NCBI GenBank assembly: GCA_023630585.1
Contig: CM042551.1
Location: 5,514,501 to 5,578,500 of the forward strand
Direction: 5' to 3'
Length of the DNA stretch: 64,000 nt
DNA from: Cranoglanis bouderius
Lineage: Eukaryota > Chordata > Actinopteri > Siluriformes > Cranoglanididae
A program made the position numbers and the translations under genes. Shown one piece after another: positions 33,001 through 43,461 of the stretch (position 1 is its first letter; each line of letters opens with the position of its first letter). Under the pieces are notes generated by a model. The model saw only the letters and a list, made by a program, of their open reading frames with translations, did not search any database and had not been told where the DNA came from.

Positions 33001-35865
33001 TGTGCAAAAGTTTTCGCCACCCTATTTTTTTTAAAAAAAATTTATTTAAAATTTCATTTACTACTGTTTACTGCACTTTACGGTATTTTTTTATTTGATT
33101 TTATTTTTTTAAATTTAGAAACATTTAATTTCATTATTTTCAAGGCATATTTGTGCCACAGCATTTCTTTGCATGTGCCTAAAACTTTTGCACACTACTG
33201 TATATAAAATGAAAAGCTGAGCAGAAAGTATGCATCACTCAGCAGTATGGAAAATGAATGGAAGATAAAGTACTGAGTGTGAAGAAGACCTTAGATGTTT
33301 ACACTGTAATAGTGACCATATTGTGCATAAAAGTTTTCTCATTGCTTTCATACACATTTACAGACTGAAACTCACTTCCTCCAAAAAATTTTTCATAATT
33401 CGCGTTTCCTCCAACTGATCCAACTGACTGCCCCATTTAGCTATTGTGCAAGTTCTGGTTTTGGGTCTTGACCCAACCCTGACACTAACTGATTAACACA
33501 CTTCTGTGTGCAACCAGTCAGCATTTCTTTAACACTCAGCACCACAGAGTTTCACAGAAGATGACTAAGGTTTTGGAAGTATGCATGCCATTTTCTCTGT
33601 GAACCCAGCCAATATACGCTAACTCATACACCCATTCTCTCTCAATGCAGCTGCATTACAAATCAGTGTAAAAGAAGTATGCATGAGCGTCTCAGCGAAT
33701 TTATCGGTACTATATTATTGTTATTGATGCTCTTCATTGGCTTACACCTCTTATGTTGAAAAAAAGTTATATCCATTATATTATGGGTCAAAATGACTTC
33801 CAGTTTAAATACACACAAAAAACAGCGAAGAACAGCTTAAAACAGTAAACCTTTTTAGTCTCAAGGCTTGTCTGAGTCCACAAAAAGAAGAAATATTTTC
33901 ATATAAGTTCATGACCCTAAATGAGGAAATGTCAAAGAGAGAACGAGAGATTAACCAATATTTCAGACATCTCTAATGTGGAACTTGGTTAAATTGATCC
34001 ATAACATAATAGGAGCGTTAACCTTAATGGCATTGTTATTGTTTTTTGAATGTTTTGGGTCACCAGAATTTTAAAATGGGTATAGCTAAATATTAAGTGG
34101 TAGCTTTAATGTATTAGACTATTCATTTGATTAGCAGAATCCTCCTTCTTCTCTCTTCTTCTTTCTTCTTCTTCTTATTATTATTATTAGATTTGTAATG
34201 AGGATGTGAGGTTAGGAGGACTGCGATCATAGCATTAAAATATATTACTAGAGATTAGTAGTCAAAAGATGCTTTGTTAAATTGCTCATATTACCATACC
34301 AGTTATCTATATGCAACCATACTTTTGAGCTATTTGTTCCCTCTGTTGCTGGTTGTGTGTACGCTGATGTAATCTTGCTACCTTGCCGTAGAGAGAGAGA
34401 TGTGTTGTTTCCGTTCATTTCAAATTTTCAAAGAATCCTCATCCATCTGACCCACATTATAGTTGGTTCCTGTTCGGGTGTTGGGTTTTTGGGGACATAC
34501 CTGATTAGAAGTGTGTGTGTGTGTGTGCGTGCGTGCAGGAAAAGGAGTCTGGAGGGCATGAAGAGGAAATGGCAGCAGGAAGCGGCTGTGTCTGATGACA
34601 GTGAAGTGGAGGATCCTGGGATGCAAGAGGACCAGCCTGAGGCCGAGGAGTCTGAAGACGAGGCAGAGTATTACAGACAGGCCGTCGGAGAGGAACCTGA
34701 TGAAGGTAGCATCACTCATACACTTTGGTTAGCTTTTTAACCACACACTTCACACAGCAGGAAGAGTTTGTTTTTGTCCGTTGTCTTAAAGATATCATTA
34801 GATACAGATAACCCTAGATAGTTTCAGTTCGCACATTTGTTTCCCCCTTGCAGACATGCAATCAAACCTAACTGCAAAAACTTAACGAGAGCAGTCAGTA
34901 GTTACGCAGTAGTAATACTCAATCAGGGCTGGGCAGTAGGACTATAATATTGATATTGCGATACATTGTCTGAGACATCACAGTATCTTCAGTATTTTTA
35001 TAACAATTATAAACTCTGGTTGGAAGTAGCTGAGTAGGTGTTAATGTGTGGATTGTAAAATAAATAAATAAAATTAGTACAGCTTATATTTCTCCTTTTT
35101 CAGAACTATTCAGAAGACGATTTTTAAAATGCTTTTAAATACTGTTCTTTTAATGGCTGTTTGTTAACAAACCTGTATATCATGATGTGTGTTGAATGGT
35201 AGAAATGTCTTCGAGAAGCTGGTGTGGTTGAAGGTTTTCATTCCAACCAAACAAAGTCAAGATCAACTGATTAAATAGGTGGTATCTTGTGTGGCTCCTG
35301 TTTGATTAGAATGAAAACTTGCACCCACACCGGCCCTTTGCAGGTAAGATTGGACATCTGTGCTCTTTGCAGATGCATCACTTACTTGTGACACTTCTTC
35401 TAAATTGTAGGCACTACCATCTGCTTCTCTTTTTATATTCTTGCAGACATGTTCCCCACCGCAAAGAGGAAACATGGCCCAGGCAAGTCAACTATGCCTT
35501 ACAAAAAGAGGAAACTGTCTGCGTCAAAAGCTTCTGGTGCAGAAAAATCAAGATCCAGACCTACTGGCAAGGCTTCTTTTGGTGCCAAAGACTTTGCTGG
35601 TAGGAAGTTTGGTGGGAAGAACATGGGTAAATTTGCAGCAGAAAACAAAGGATTTAGAGGGGGAAAAATGGCAGGGGTCAGCAGCCGGTTTGGGAAGAGT
35701 AAAGGAGGAAAGAGGTTTGGAGGGGAAAGGTTTGGGGAAAAGAAAAGTGGGGCACAAAGTTCAAAGGGGAAAGGACAAAGACCAAAAACCGGCTCTGCAT
35801 TTAAATCAGGCCCGAGAGGAGGACAAACAAAGAAGGACTTCAAGAGGAAGAAGGAGAAAAGGTGA
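27097..35865 (+). CDS. ppan: Peter Pan homolog / suppressor of SWI4 1, Brix-domain ribosome biogenesis factor
   Basis: Twelve exons with matching phases and GT/AG borders: 27097-27111, 28276-28446, 28601-28702, 29410-29460, 29664-29834, 30067-30143, 30348-30455, 32314-32437, 32557-32635, 32716-32845, 34539-34705, 35447-35865; total 537 codons plus stop. Exon 1 gives only MGKSK. Residues 25-290 form the Brix domain: SFVFHRGQIGKNVDQLVMDM, VRKKNVLKDF, PLLVLNNFG and the conserved GPRMTLQLVKI. Exon 10 is coiled-coil-like and rich in K/E/R; exon 11 is acidic (DDSEVEDP, EESEDEAEYY); exon 12 is a 138-residue basic Lys/Gly tail, longer than in mammals. Known role of the family: nucleolar maturation of the large ribosomal subunit. 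Introns host snoRNAs, so splicing also yields modification guides. Confidence 0.96.
27238..27443. repeat. Perfect 50-bp inverted repeat in ppan intron 1
   Basis: Left arm 27238-27287 and right arm 27394-27443 are exact reverse complements over 50 bases, with a 106-base spacer. No flanking duplication was noticed. The transcript could form a long hairpin. Confidence 0.9.
29515..29584 (+). ncRNA. SNORD105: Box C/D snoRNA, SNORD105-like copy 1 (ppan intron 4)
   Basis: A 6-bp terminal stem GATACA/TGTATC encloses box C AAGATGA (29522-29528, one mismatch to RUGAUGA) and box D CTGA (29575-29578). The guide just upstream of box D, AAAGTAAACGCA at 29563-29574, is antisense to the vertebrate 18S rRNA segment GCGTTTACTTT. 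In mammals the snoRNAs SNORD105/105B sit in PPAN introns and are assigned to 18S U799; the fifth base upstream of box D pairs with a U here too. Confidence 0.85.
29870..29940 (+). ncRNA. Candidate box C/D snoRNA (ppan intron 5)
   Basis: Box C ATGATGA at 29880-29886 and box D CTGA at 29927-29930, with a weak flanking stem AAAGTA/TGCTTT (one G-U pair) and a possible D' CTGA at 29899. Its guide (TATGACTTGTACT) differs from the SNORD105 copies and I recognise no rRNA target. Support is mainly position: introns 4, 6 and 7 around it carry clear snoRNAs. Confidence 0.4.
30190..30259 (+). ncRNA. SNORD105: Box C/D snoRNA, SNORD105-like copy 2 (ppan intron 6)
   Basis: Terminal stem GGTGCA/TGCACC, box C GTGATGA (30197-30203, full consensus), box D CTGA (30250-30253). 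Guide AGTAAACGCA at 30240-30249 matches the same 18S site, with a shorter duplex than copy 3. It lies about 90 bases upstream of the intron's acceptor, the usual spacing for intron-encoded C/D snoRNAs. Confidence 0.88.
30460..31200. other. ppan intron 7, first part
   Basis: Intron DNA without a recognised element. The ORF at 30854-31123 has no motif. Confidence 0.4.
31205..31900 (+). mobile_element. Tc1/mariner relic in ppan intron 7
   Basis: Starts with TIR-like GTGGCCAAAAGTTTTTAGAC. Broken frames give a KPVLA-like piece, CPCAQSK, LNPTEHLLDELEH-like and LLTRHQCLISR-like segments of the transposase C-terminus. Related to the 22690 relic. Confidence 0.7.
32154..32224 (+). ncRNA. SNORD105: Box C/D snoRNA, SNORD105-like copy 3 (ppan intron 7)
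   Basis: Terminal stem GATGCA/TGCATC, box C ATGATGA (32161-32167), box D CTGA (32215-32218), internal D' CTGA (32182-32185) and C'-like GTGATCT. Guide CAAAGTAAACGCT (32202-32214) is a 13-base exact complement of the 18S segment AGCGTTTACTTTG. It ends 89 bases before the exon 8 acceptor. The best of the three copies. Confidence 0.92.
32884..32925. repeat. Poly-C/poly-A tract in ppan intron 10
   Basis: About 27 bases almost all C, then about 14 A. The minus strand can form a G-quadruplex. Confidence 0.9.
32994..33206. mobile_element. Internally deleted copy of the 17112 MITE
   Basis: Ends CAGTACTGTGCAAAAGTTTT and CCTAAAACTTTTGCACACTACTG are inverted repeats; the interior keeps the TTTACTACTGTTTACTGC part seen at about 17510. 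It lies in ppan intron 10. Confidence 0.85.
33210..34530. other. ppan intron 10, rest
   Basis: AT-rich intron DNA. A GT/GC repeat just precedes the exon 11 acceptor (34511-34537). No other feature recognised. Confidence 0.5.
35215..35345. repeat. hAT-like MITE fragment in ppan intron 11
   Basis: Segments GGTTTTCATTCCAACCAA and GTGTGGCTCCTGTTTGATT, and an inverted AATGAAAACTTGCACCCACAC, resemble the element at 63127-63845. Confidence 0.5.
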
Positions 35866-36041
35866 AACATGAGCCAGGATCTACACAGCAGTGACTGCAC
35901 AAGCCGAACACATCCTGGTGGCGGCGACGTTTTCCGATCGAACTGCTAATCTGTTAAAGCAGCCATGAAAAGACTGTAATATGTCAAAAGATAAATTTGT
36001 GCTTTGTAAAAATGTTCATAAATGTATATTGCATGTACGGC

Positions 36042-36047
36042 AATAAA
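36042..36047 (+). terminator. ppan polyadenylation signal
   Basis: AATAAA 177 bases after the ppan stop codon, in a TTTGTAAAAATG context that is kept in the duplicated copy at about 46029. Confidence 0.7.
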
Positions 36048-36989
36048 TAGTGAGTCTTTCATAAAATTGCTGTGATTCTCATGAAATGTGGCTGTGTTGA
36101 AATGTGGCTCACACAATGAGATGTGTACACATTACAGGAAAATCTGTATTTTGAAGATATTGGCTAATTGGACAGAATCTAAAAATTTGGATAAAGTAAG
36201 CATTTAATACTGGTAGGTAGACAAAATTCAACGAGTCTGAATTATTAAAATGATATTTTGAGGTCAGTTTGTTAGAATTGTTAGAAAATAGGTTAAATCA
36301 ATTGCCCTTTTATTAATGCTTTCTGATTTTCATTTGACTTGATTTTAGGAGTAACTTGATTTAGGACTAAATTGTTATTGATGGGAAATGTATTTTATTG
36401 ATACTGAAGAAATGTGTGTTTCTGTAGAATTATGCTATAGGTAATTATTTGGTTGGTTAGCTGGCGTAAAAATGCCTGTGTATCTGATTTTGGAGAATTT
36501 TCTAATATGCCTTGAGTAGGTTATGGGGTAAATATGGGATCAAACAGTCTGCCACGGTTATAAAGACAGTTTTTCAATTACATTAAAACCACTAGGGCTA
36601 AAAGTAAAAAAAAAAAAAGAAATAAAATGTAAAATTGCATAATGGAAAGAACACATTTAGCATGAAGCCTAAAATCAAGACAGGAAAACCTACAAGAATT
36701 TAAGTTTTTTTTGGAAATGGAGTCTTGTAATATTGCAGATTAAATATAGAATTTCAGTGTAATGTGTGAATTTCAGTGTGACTTCTACTAATACCACAGG
36801 CAGCTGAAAGTAAGCTTTCTAATATGTAGTAAGATTTCAGTTATATCATATGCAGTAATGAAAGACCTTGGTGTGATGATTGATTCCAGTCTCCAATCCA
36901 AGTTCTGGGTATATGCTCTGAATCTACTGCAACCCTGACTAGGAGAAAAGCAGTTACTGAATATGAATGAATCATTAAATAATTAAACT

Positions 36990-37400
36990 GAGGGAATGTC
37001 TTTTGGAAGAAAGGGGTTTCGTCCCTCCAGTATAGTTCCAGAGATTAGTACAATCCATGCGAAGGCCCCAATTTATAATTTTAACGTAAACCTTAACTAC
37101 ACAAACAGAGAGACATTTAAGGGATGCAAAACATCACAAAGAGGAAATAAAGCAACAAATAGATCATCCAAAAAGAGGAAACCTATAGCTGAAAGCCCCT
37201 GGTGAAGAAAAAAGTCTGCTGATACAGCAAAGCAACTTTAAAGTGGCAAAAGGTCTGCTGGCAAGAAATTTGGAGTGAAGAAAAATGGGTACAACAGGCC
37301 AGAGAGGATACAAAGGACTTTAAGAATAGGAAAAGAGTAGGAAGGAGCAATGACTGCTGGAATGGTGCATTTACACTGCCGTGACTGCACTATTACAAAC
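36990..37400 (+). pseudogene. Older degenerate copy of the ppan last exon (unit 1)
   Basis: Scattered matches to ppan exon 12 in order: CAAAGAGGAAA, AAAAAGAGGAAACCT, AAGAAATTTGGAG, GACTTTAAGAATAGGAAAA, and downstream GTGACTGCAC. No long frame. A matching relic sits in unit 2, so this copy predates the large duplication. Confidence 0.65.
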
Positions 37401-37659
37401 AGGAAATGTAAGGCCTTTTTTAAACTTTAGACCATGGTAGATGTGGTGACTATGTACACATAGAGGACACACTATCTTTACAGAACCTGTAAACAGACTA
37501 CTGGTAAGTGAGGAGATGAACACAGTCATTATTATTAAGATGTAATTAATGTTATTATTTAAAGGTGTAATTTAAATAATTAAATATTAAGTAATTATTC
37601 AGTAATTAAATAATAAGATATTGAAAGTTTGTGTGGGAAAATGCTATATTCTAAATTGT

Positions 37660-37808
<149 letters not shown>

Positions 37809-38208
37809 TAGCATACAACTGGCAGTTGTTGTTAAATAGACTGCAGTTGGGTATATGCATTGGGCATTATTTAAATTTTTACTCTGATTGTTTCACTGCC
37901 AGCATGATCTCAGAGAATTTTAGGAAACCTATCCTTAAACTGTATTCTATTAAGAGAACAATTTAAGGCTATATATACAGGTGCATCTCAAAAAATTAGA
38001 ATATCATGGAAAAGTTGATTTTTTCCCCCCGTAATTTAATTCAAAAAGTTTAACTTTCATATATTCTAGATTCATTACACATAAAGTGAAATATTTCAAG
38101 CCTTTTTTGTTTTAATCTTGATGATTACGGCTTACAGCTCATTGAAATCAAAAATCCAGTATCTCAAAATATTAGAATAAACAATTTATAATACAGAAAT
38201 GTCCACCT

Positions 38209-38515
38209 TGGTGGGGTGGTGGTAGCTCAGTGGTTAAGAAGTTGGGCTACCAATTGGAAGGTTGTGAGTTCAAATCCCAGCACTGCCAAGCTGCCGCTGT
38301 TGGGCACTTGAGCAAGGCCCTTAACCCTCAACTGCTCCCCGGGTGCCACAGCAATAATGGCTGCCCACTGCTCTGGGTGTGTTCATGGTTTGCAGTGTGT
38401 GTGTTCACTACTCATAACTCCTAAGGTGTGTGCACTAACTTGGATGGGTTAAATGCAGAGGACAAATTCCAAGTATAGGTTACCATACATTGGCCTTCAC
38501 ATGTCACTTCACTTC
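38209..38515 (+). repeat. tRNA-derived SINE inside the Tc1 element
   Basis: A box TGGTAGCTCAGTGG, B box GAGTTCAAATCC, then AGCAAGGCCCTTAACCC, a TAATGGCTGCCCACTGCTC body and ATGGGTTAAATGCAGAGGAC, ending TGTCACTTCACTT. Same head as the 17767 SINE but a longer body. Confidence 0.85.
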
Positions 38516-38774
38516 TGAAAAGTATGTTAATTTATGCACTCAATACTTGGTCAAGGCCCCTTTTGCACGAATTACTGCATCAGTGCGGCGTTGCATGGAG
38601 GCAATCAGCCTGTGGCACTGCTGAGGTGTTATGGAAGCCCAGGTTGCTTTGATAGCGGCCTTCAGCTCGTCTGTATTGGTGGTTCTGGTGTCTCTCATCT
38701 TCCTTTTGACAAAATTCAGATCAGGCGAGTTGGCTGGCCAATCAAGCACAGTAATACCATGTTCAGCAAACCAG

Positions 38775-39990
38775 TTAGTTTTGGGTTCAAGGTTCTTTAT
38801 TTGTCACATACATATTACATACGTGCGATGTAATGTAGTGAAATGTGTTTCCTTAGTTACTCGTCCCACAGTGCAATACAACAGACCAACAGCGACTAAG
38901 GATATACACACATGATAAAATAGAATGTAGTGAAAATAAAAATAATATAATACAGTAGGTGTATTAAAATAATATAGACTGTGGAATAAAAGAAAAATAT
39001 ATATAAATATGATAGACTGATGTGAGAATGGAATATAATAGACTATGATGTGTGGAAGCAGATGTACAGAATTATAAGGCGTAAATAGGGATTATATAAT
39101 GTGCAAAATAATTTATTCCTCTTCCTCTATAGTGCAAATAGATATGTGGGTTGTGTGTGAGGTAGGAATATGCAGACTTTCAAGTGGCTTTGTTCATTAG
39201 CCGGATTGCCTGAGGGTAGAAACTTCTCCTGAGTCTCTCTGTGTTGGTCTTCAGGATCTGGTAGCGTTTCCCTGATGGGAGCACTGTGAAGAGTCTGTGT
39301 CCGGGGTGGTGAAAGTCATTTATAATTCTCTTGGCCCTGGTCCTGCATCGATGGGTGTAGATGTCTGTGATGCAGGGGAGAGAAGTCTTGATGGCCTTCT
39401 CTGCTGCCCTCACCACTCTTGATAGTTACTGTCGGTCCTGGGCTGTGGTGCTGCCGAACCAGGCGGTTATGCTTCCTCTGAGAAGGCTTTCCACAGCCCC
39501 AGTGTTGAAAGCCCTCAACACTTTGTGGGAGACCTTGAACCAGGTCAGGCCACGTAGATGGTAGAGGCGCTGACGCGCCTTTGTCCCTACGCTGTTCGAG
39601 TGTGTTGACCAGGAGAGGTCTTCTGTGATGTGGACTCCTAGGTATTTGAAGCTGCTCACCTTCTCAACTGTGGCCCCACTGATCATCAGGGGGCTGTAAT
39701 TCCTCACCTGCTTCCTCGCAGGGAGAGATTATTGTTTCGTCTACTTCCTCTAGGTAGGCCTTCTCGTTGTTGTTAGTGATGAGGCCTACCACCACTGTGC
39801 CATCTGCAAACTTCACCAGCTTGTTGGAGTTGTGTTTGGCTGTACAGTCACTGGTATAGAGGGGGTACAGCAGGGGGCTAAGGATGCAGCCCTGAGGGGC
39901 TCCTGTGCTGAGGGTGAGCATGGAGGAGGTGTGATTTCCTATTCTGACCACCTGGGGGCATCCAGTTAGGAAGTCTAGGATCCTGTGGGC
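38775..39990 (-). mobile_element. LINE 3' end (CR1/L2-like) inside the Tc1 element
   Basis: The minus strand encodes the last part of a reverse transcriptase: STGAPQGCILSPLLYPLYTSD, then KLVKFADGTVVVGLI, FKYLGVHITEDLSW, and a C-terminal KRIINDFHHPGHRLFTVLPSG. The catalytic FADD box reads FADG, so the enzyme would be dead. There are also frame breaks near 39700 and 39420. A 19-base tandem repeat (GTCTAGGATCCTGTGGGCA) marks the right edge at about 39972-40010. Confidence 0.8.
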
Positions 39991-40575
39991 AGTCTAGGAT
40001 CCTGTGGGCACTGTGGGCAGGTACCAAGTCCTGATGGAAAAGGAAATCAGCATCTCCATAAAGCTTGTCAGCAGATGGAAGCATGAAGTGCTCTAAAATC
40101 TCCTGGTAGACATTGCATTGACTCGACTTGAGAAAACACAGTGGACCAACACCAGCAGATGACACGGCACCCCAAATCATCACTGACTGTGGAAACTTCA
40201 CACTGGACTTCAAGCAACTTGGATTCTGTGCCTCTCCACTCTTCCTCCAGACTTTGGGACCTTGATTTCCAAATGAAATTCAAAATTTACTTTCATCTGA
40301 AAAGAGGACTTTGGACCACTGAGCAACGGTGTTTTGAGTAAAAAGGTGTTTTTAGTTAATTAGTTGATTAGAGTCTCCTCAGGTCGACATTGCTGTATTA
40401 TAAATTCTTTATTCTAGTATTTTTTTGATATTGGATTTTTCCAGTATATCATTTCCATAAACTGTAATCATCAAGATTAAAACAAAAAAAAACGCTTGAA
40501 ATATTTCACTTTATGTGTAATGAATCTAGAATATACAAAAGTTCCACTTTTGAATTAAATTAAAATTGATTTTGT

Positions 40576-41475
40576 AGTACTCTGGGTATATTCCTTTTGT
40601 AAAGACATTACAGTACATGGTTTAAATAAAAATGGTTTCTAGATCAAATTACAGTTTGTTATCTAAATCCAGCAGCTTGCTGCTGTTGGTCCTTGGTGCA
40701 TTACCCCAGGTTCTCACTTAAATGCTAATATTTAACTTTAATTTTGCTTAAAGAGTGCACAGAGAAAAAATGCTAATTTAAGGAAAAATTCAGAAATAAG
40801 AAAAATATGTGAGGACTGTATCTTTGTTTGCCTGGACGTAGAGAGGTGCAGGACAAACATTTTTTATATTCACACACAAAGAAAAACGAAATTTAATGAT
40901 AACCCATACTGCTCTATAGTTATTGCTCTTTAAGTAAGATTACTTTGTATTGTGTGCCATCTGTATACAGCAGCTTTTTTTCTCCGTAGTATGGTCTGCT
41001 GTTAACTTTACAGTTAAGTCTATTTGGTTTTGTTCTAGTTCACTTCCTTTGCCCATTTTTTTTTTTTTCAGATTTCAGCCTTCTTCTACATTCACTAACA
41101 GTACCTCACTACATAAATAACAGATCTGATCCTGATTTTGACTAATAGCATAAAAACTACCAAAAGAAGTGCTCTAAATCTTTAGCTCTAAATATTCAGT
41201 TATTCATGTGATATACCGTATAATAATATAAAACTAATCTAATGCTTCAGGACAAGTTACTGTTACCACCTCAAAGCTGATTCATTTCCAATATTTCCAG
41301 TAACTTCCATGTCCTGAAGTATTTTATTGCTCCTCTTATACCACAGCAAATTGCCAACAGTTAAAATTCTTCGATTTATTAAAGAACATGTCACAATTTA
41401 TCTGTTTATAGCTAGATTTAATGTTGTGGAACTTTCTCACCTACATTATAGTATTATTACTAGTCACAGACAAAA

Positions 41476-41514
<39 letters not shown>

Positions 41515-42230
41515 GTACCCAGCAGCTATAATTAGCCTACTTCATACCACAGTGTTCTTGTAAAATATGCTATATGCTGACCAGATGTCATATACTACAT
41601 AATACACCCGTAGTTTTATACAAAAAAAAAAATGTTTTGCAGTAGAGTGGTCTGTGACTACATATTAACATGCTGGAAACATCAGTTTACTTAACTGAAA
41701 TAGCATTTGTATTTGGCCATCTAAATGTTACAATTTACCAGAACAGGCCTGAAAACAGAATGTAAAATTCTTTTAGAAACTGAAACCTTTAGAGTAAAAC
41801 ATGAAATGAAAATATGACACTGACTACACTGATGATAGGGGAGGACTGGAAATTACAATGTTGTCTGGCAAATTATTTCCAATTAAATATATGAAGCTTC
41901 CTAAAGTTAAGTGTTAAGAATACTAAATAAATAGTTTATTATGACTTCTTAAGTATGTAAACTGCTGTTGTTCAAGATTTGAATATTACAATTATAATAT
42001 TATCACTGTCTCAATAAATTTTGGGAAAACAATGTTATAATTTTGGAAGGATCAAGATTTACCCATATGTTTGAATGGTTAACCCTTCTAATTTATTATG
42101 AAATTGCTTTTGGGTTGTGACGTGATAATAAACAACAAATGTGGGTCCAGAGGCAAGACTAGAAGAAAATGACTGTCCTACTCTATTTCTTTAATTTATT
42201 CTAAAACTGGTGCTTTTCATTGCTGTTTTT
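40576..42230. other. p2ry11 copy 1 upstream region
   Basis: No gene. It holds a half copy of the fold-back MITE (41255-41450), a (GT)n tract (41480-41511) and DNA shared with unit 2 (41515-42190 in part with 58490-59142). Likely contains the p2ry11 5' exon and promoter, which I cannot place. Confidence 0.5.
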
Positions 42231-42245
42231 AGGTCACTCAGTAAA

Positions 42246-43202
42246 ATGAATGGAAACTGGAGCTGTAACAGTACATTTCAAAGAAAACTGTTACCTCCCA
42301 TCTATGGTGTGGAGATGTGTGTGGCACTGGTGGGGAACATACTGGCACTGTGGCTGCTTGTGACTAAGGAGAAGAAGAACTGGCACACGGGAGTGGTGTT
42401 CTCCTGCAACCTGGTCATCAGTGACATCTTTTACGCCTTCACTCTGCCCCTTCTTATCGACTACTATTCAAGAGGACGGGAGTGGGTATTTGGTGATGCT
42501 GTCTGCAAAATAGAGCGCTTTCTCTTCACCTGTAACCTCTACGTCAGTATTTACTTTATCATGTGCATCAGTGTTAATCGATACCTGGCCATCGTTCATC
42601 CCTTTTTCACACGCGAACACATTCGCCCAAAACATGCCAAGATCATCAGTGTGTTCGTCTGGATCTTTGTGGCAAGCATTTCATCTCCAGTCCTCTACTA
42701 TTCAGGTGTCTATAAGGGCAAATGTTTCTTATTTGCAAAGCTAGATAATAAATCAAGTCGACATGTCAAGTTTACCTACAGGGTGTTTATGGCTGTTATA
42801 GGCTGCTTGGTCCCATTTGTAATTACTTTCGCATCCTATTTTGGTGTTTTGTGGGTAGTTTTTAAAAATGCAAATATCACCTCATTGGAGAAAAAAAAAG
42901 TGGCTCTGATTGTGGGTTTAAGCTGCATCCTGTACACTGTGTCTTTTGTCCCCTATCACATTCTACAAATATGGAACTTTAAACTGAGGGAAGAAGAAAA
43001 GTCCAATTGTTACGTGCATAATGAATACCAAGTGTCAAAGGCATTAGCCTGCCTGAACATGTGCCTCCATCCCATCTTTTATATGGCTGTGTTTGACAGT
43101 ATCAGGGCAGTGTGCTGTAGAAGGAGCTCAAATGTATCAAACTTACAAATCACAGTTGGAGAACACTCGTCAAAGGACCTTGCATTGAAATCCAGAGACT
43201 GA
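42246..43202 (+). CDS. p2ry11: P2Y purinoceptor 11-like GPCR, copy 1
   Basis: 318 codons from MNGNWSC. I prefer this ATG over an in-frame upstream one because a TTTTTAG splice acceptor lies between them (42231), as in the two-exon human gene. Seven membrane segments are readable. N-terminal N-glycosylation sites NWS and NST; TM3 end CKIERFLFTCNLYVS; NRY in place of DRY (VNRYLAIVHPFF); TM6 FVPYHILQI; TM7 HPIFY in place of NPxxY, as in human P2RY11. The stretch RFLFTCNL...IRPKHA is very close to human P2RY11, and position after ppan agrees. Human P2Y11 is an ATP receptor coupled to Gq and Gs. Its extracellular loop 2 is shorter than in copy 2. Confidence 0.9.
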   Translation: MNGNWSCNSTFQRKLLPPIYGVEMCVALVGNILALWLLVTKEKKNWHTGVVFSCNLVISDIFYAFTLPLLIDYYSRGREWVFGDAVCKIERFLFTCNLYVSIYFIMCISVNRYLAIVHPFFTREHIRPKHAKIISVFVWIFVASISSPVLYYSGVYKGKCFLFAKLDNKSSRHVKFTYRVFMAVIGCLVPFVITFASYFGVLWVVFKNANITSLEKKKVALIVGLSCILYTVSFVPYHILQIWNFKLREEEKSNCYVHNEYQVSKALACLNMCLHPIFYMAVFDSIRAVCCRRSSNVSNLQITVGEHSSKDLALKSRD

Positions 43203-43461
43203 GATTGCAAACCATTTTCTTTTCCTGCAGACATTTGTGTTGATTTGGATGTATGTTTGGGGTCATTATCATGTTGAAAGTTTCATCTATGGCCAGATCT
43301 TACCCTTCTGGCAGAGGCAACCAGGTTTTGGGCCAAAATGTTACTGTAGTTAGTAGAATTGATAATACACTCAATATTCACAAGCTGTTAAACAGCCCCA
43401 AAAGATCAGTGTTGCACCTCTATATCTTATTTTACAGTGGGTTTGGGGGATTTTCCTTGTA

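Larger units (their letters stand above)
37978..40575 (-). mobile_element. Tc1-like transposon with nested SINE and LINE
   Basis: The left TIR CAGGTGCATCTCAAAAAATT starts after TA at 37976-37977; the right end carries the complementary GCTTGAAATATTTCACTTTA region and fades at about 40575. Transposase lies on the minus strand in two pieces: 40340-39990 (FPQSVMIWGAVSSAGVG, HQDLVPAHSA) and 38749-38540 (VLDWPANSPDLN). A SINE splits the 3' flank and a LINE splits the catalytic domain. The sister copy at 43462-44546 shows the unsplit order. Confidence 0.85.

Noticed and set aside
35499..35900. 133-codon minus-strand ORF over ppan exon 12
   Set aside because: Antisense shadow of the Lys/Gly-rich exon.
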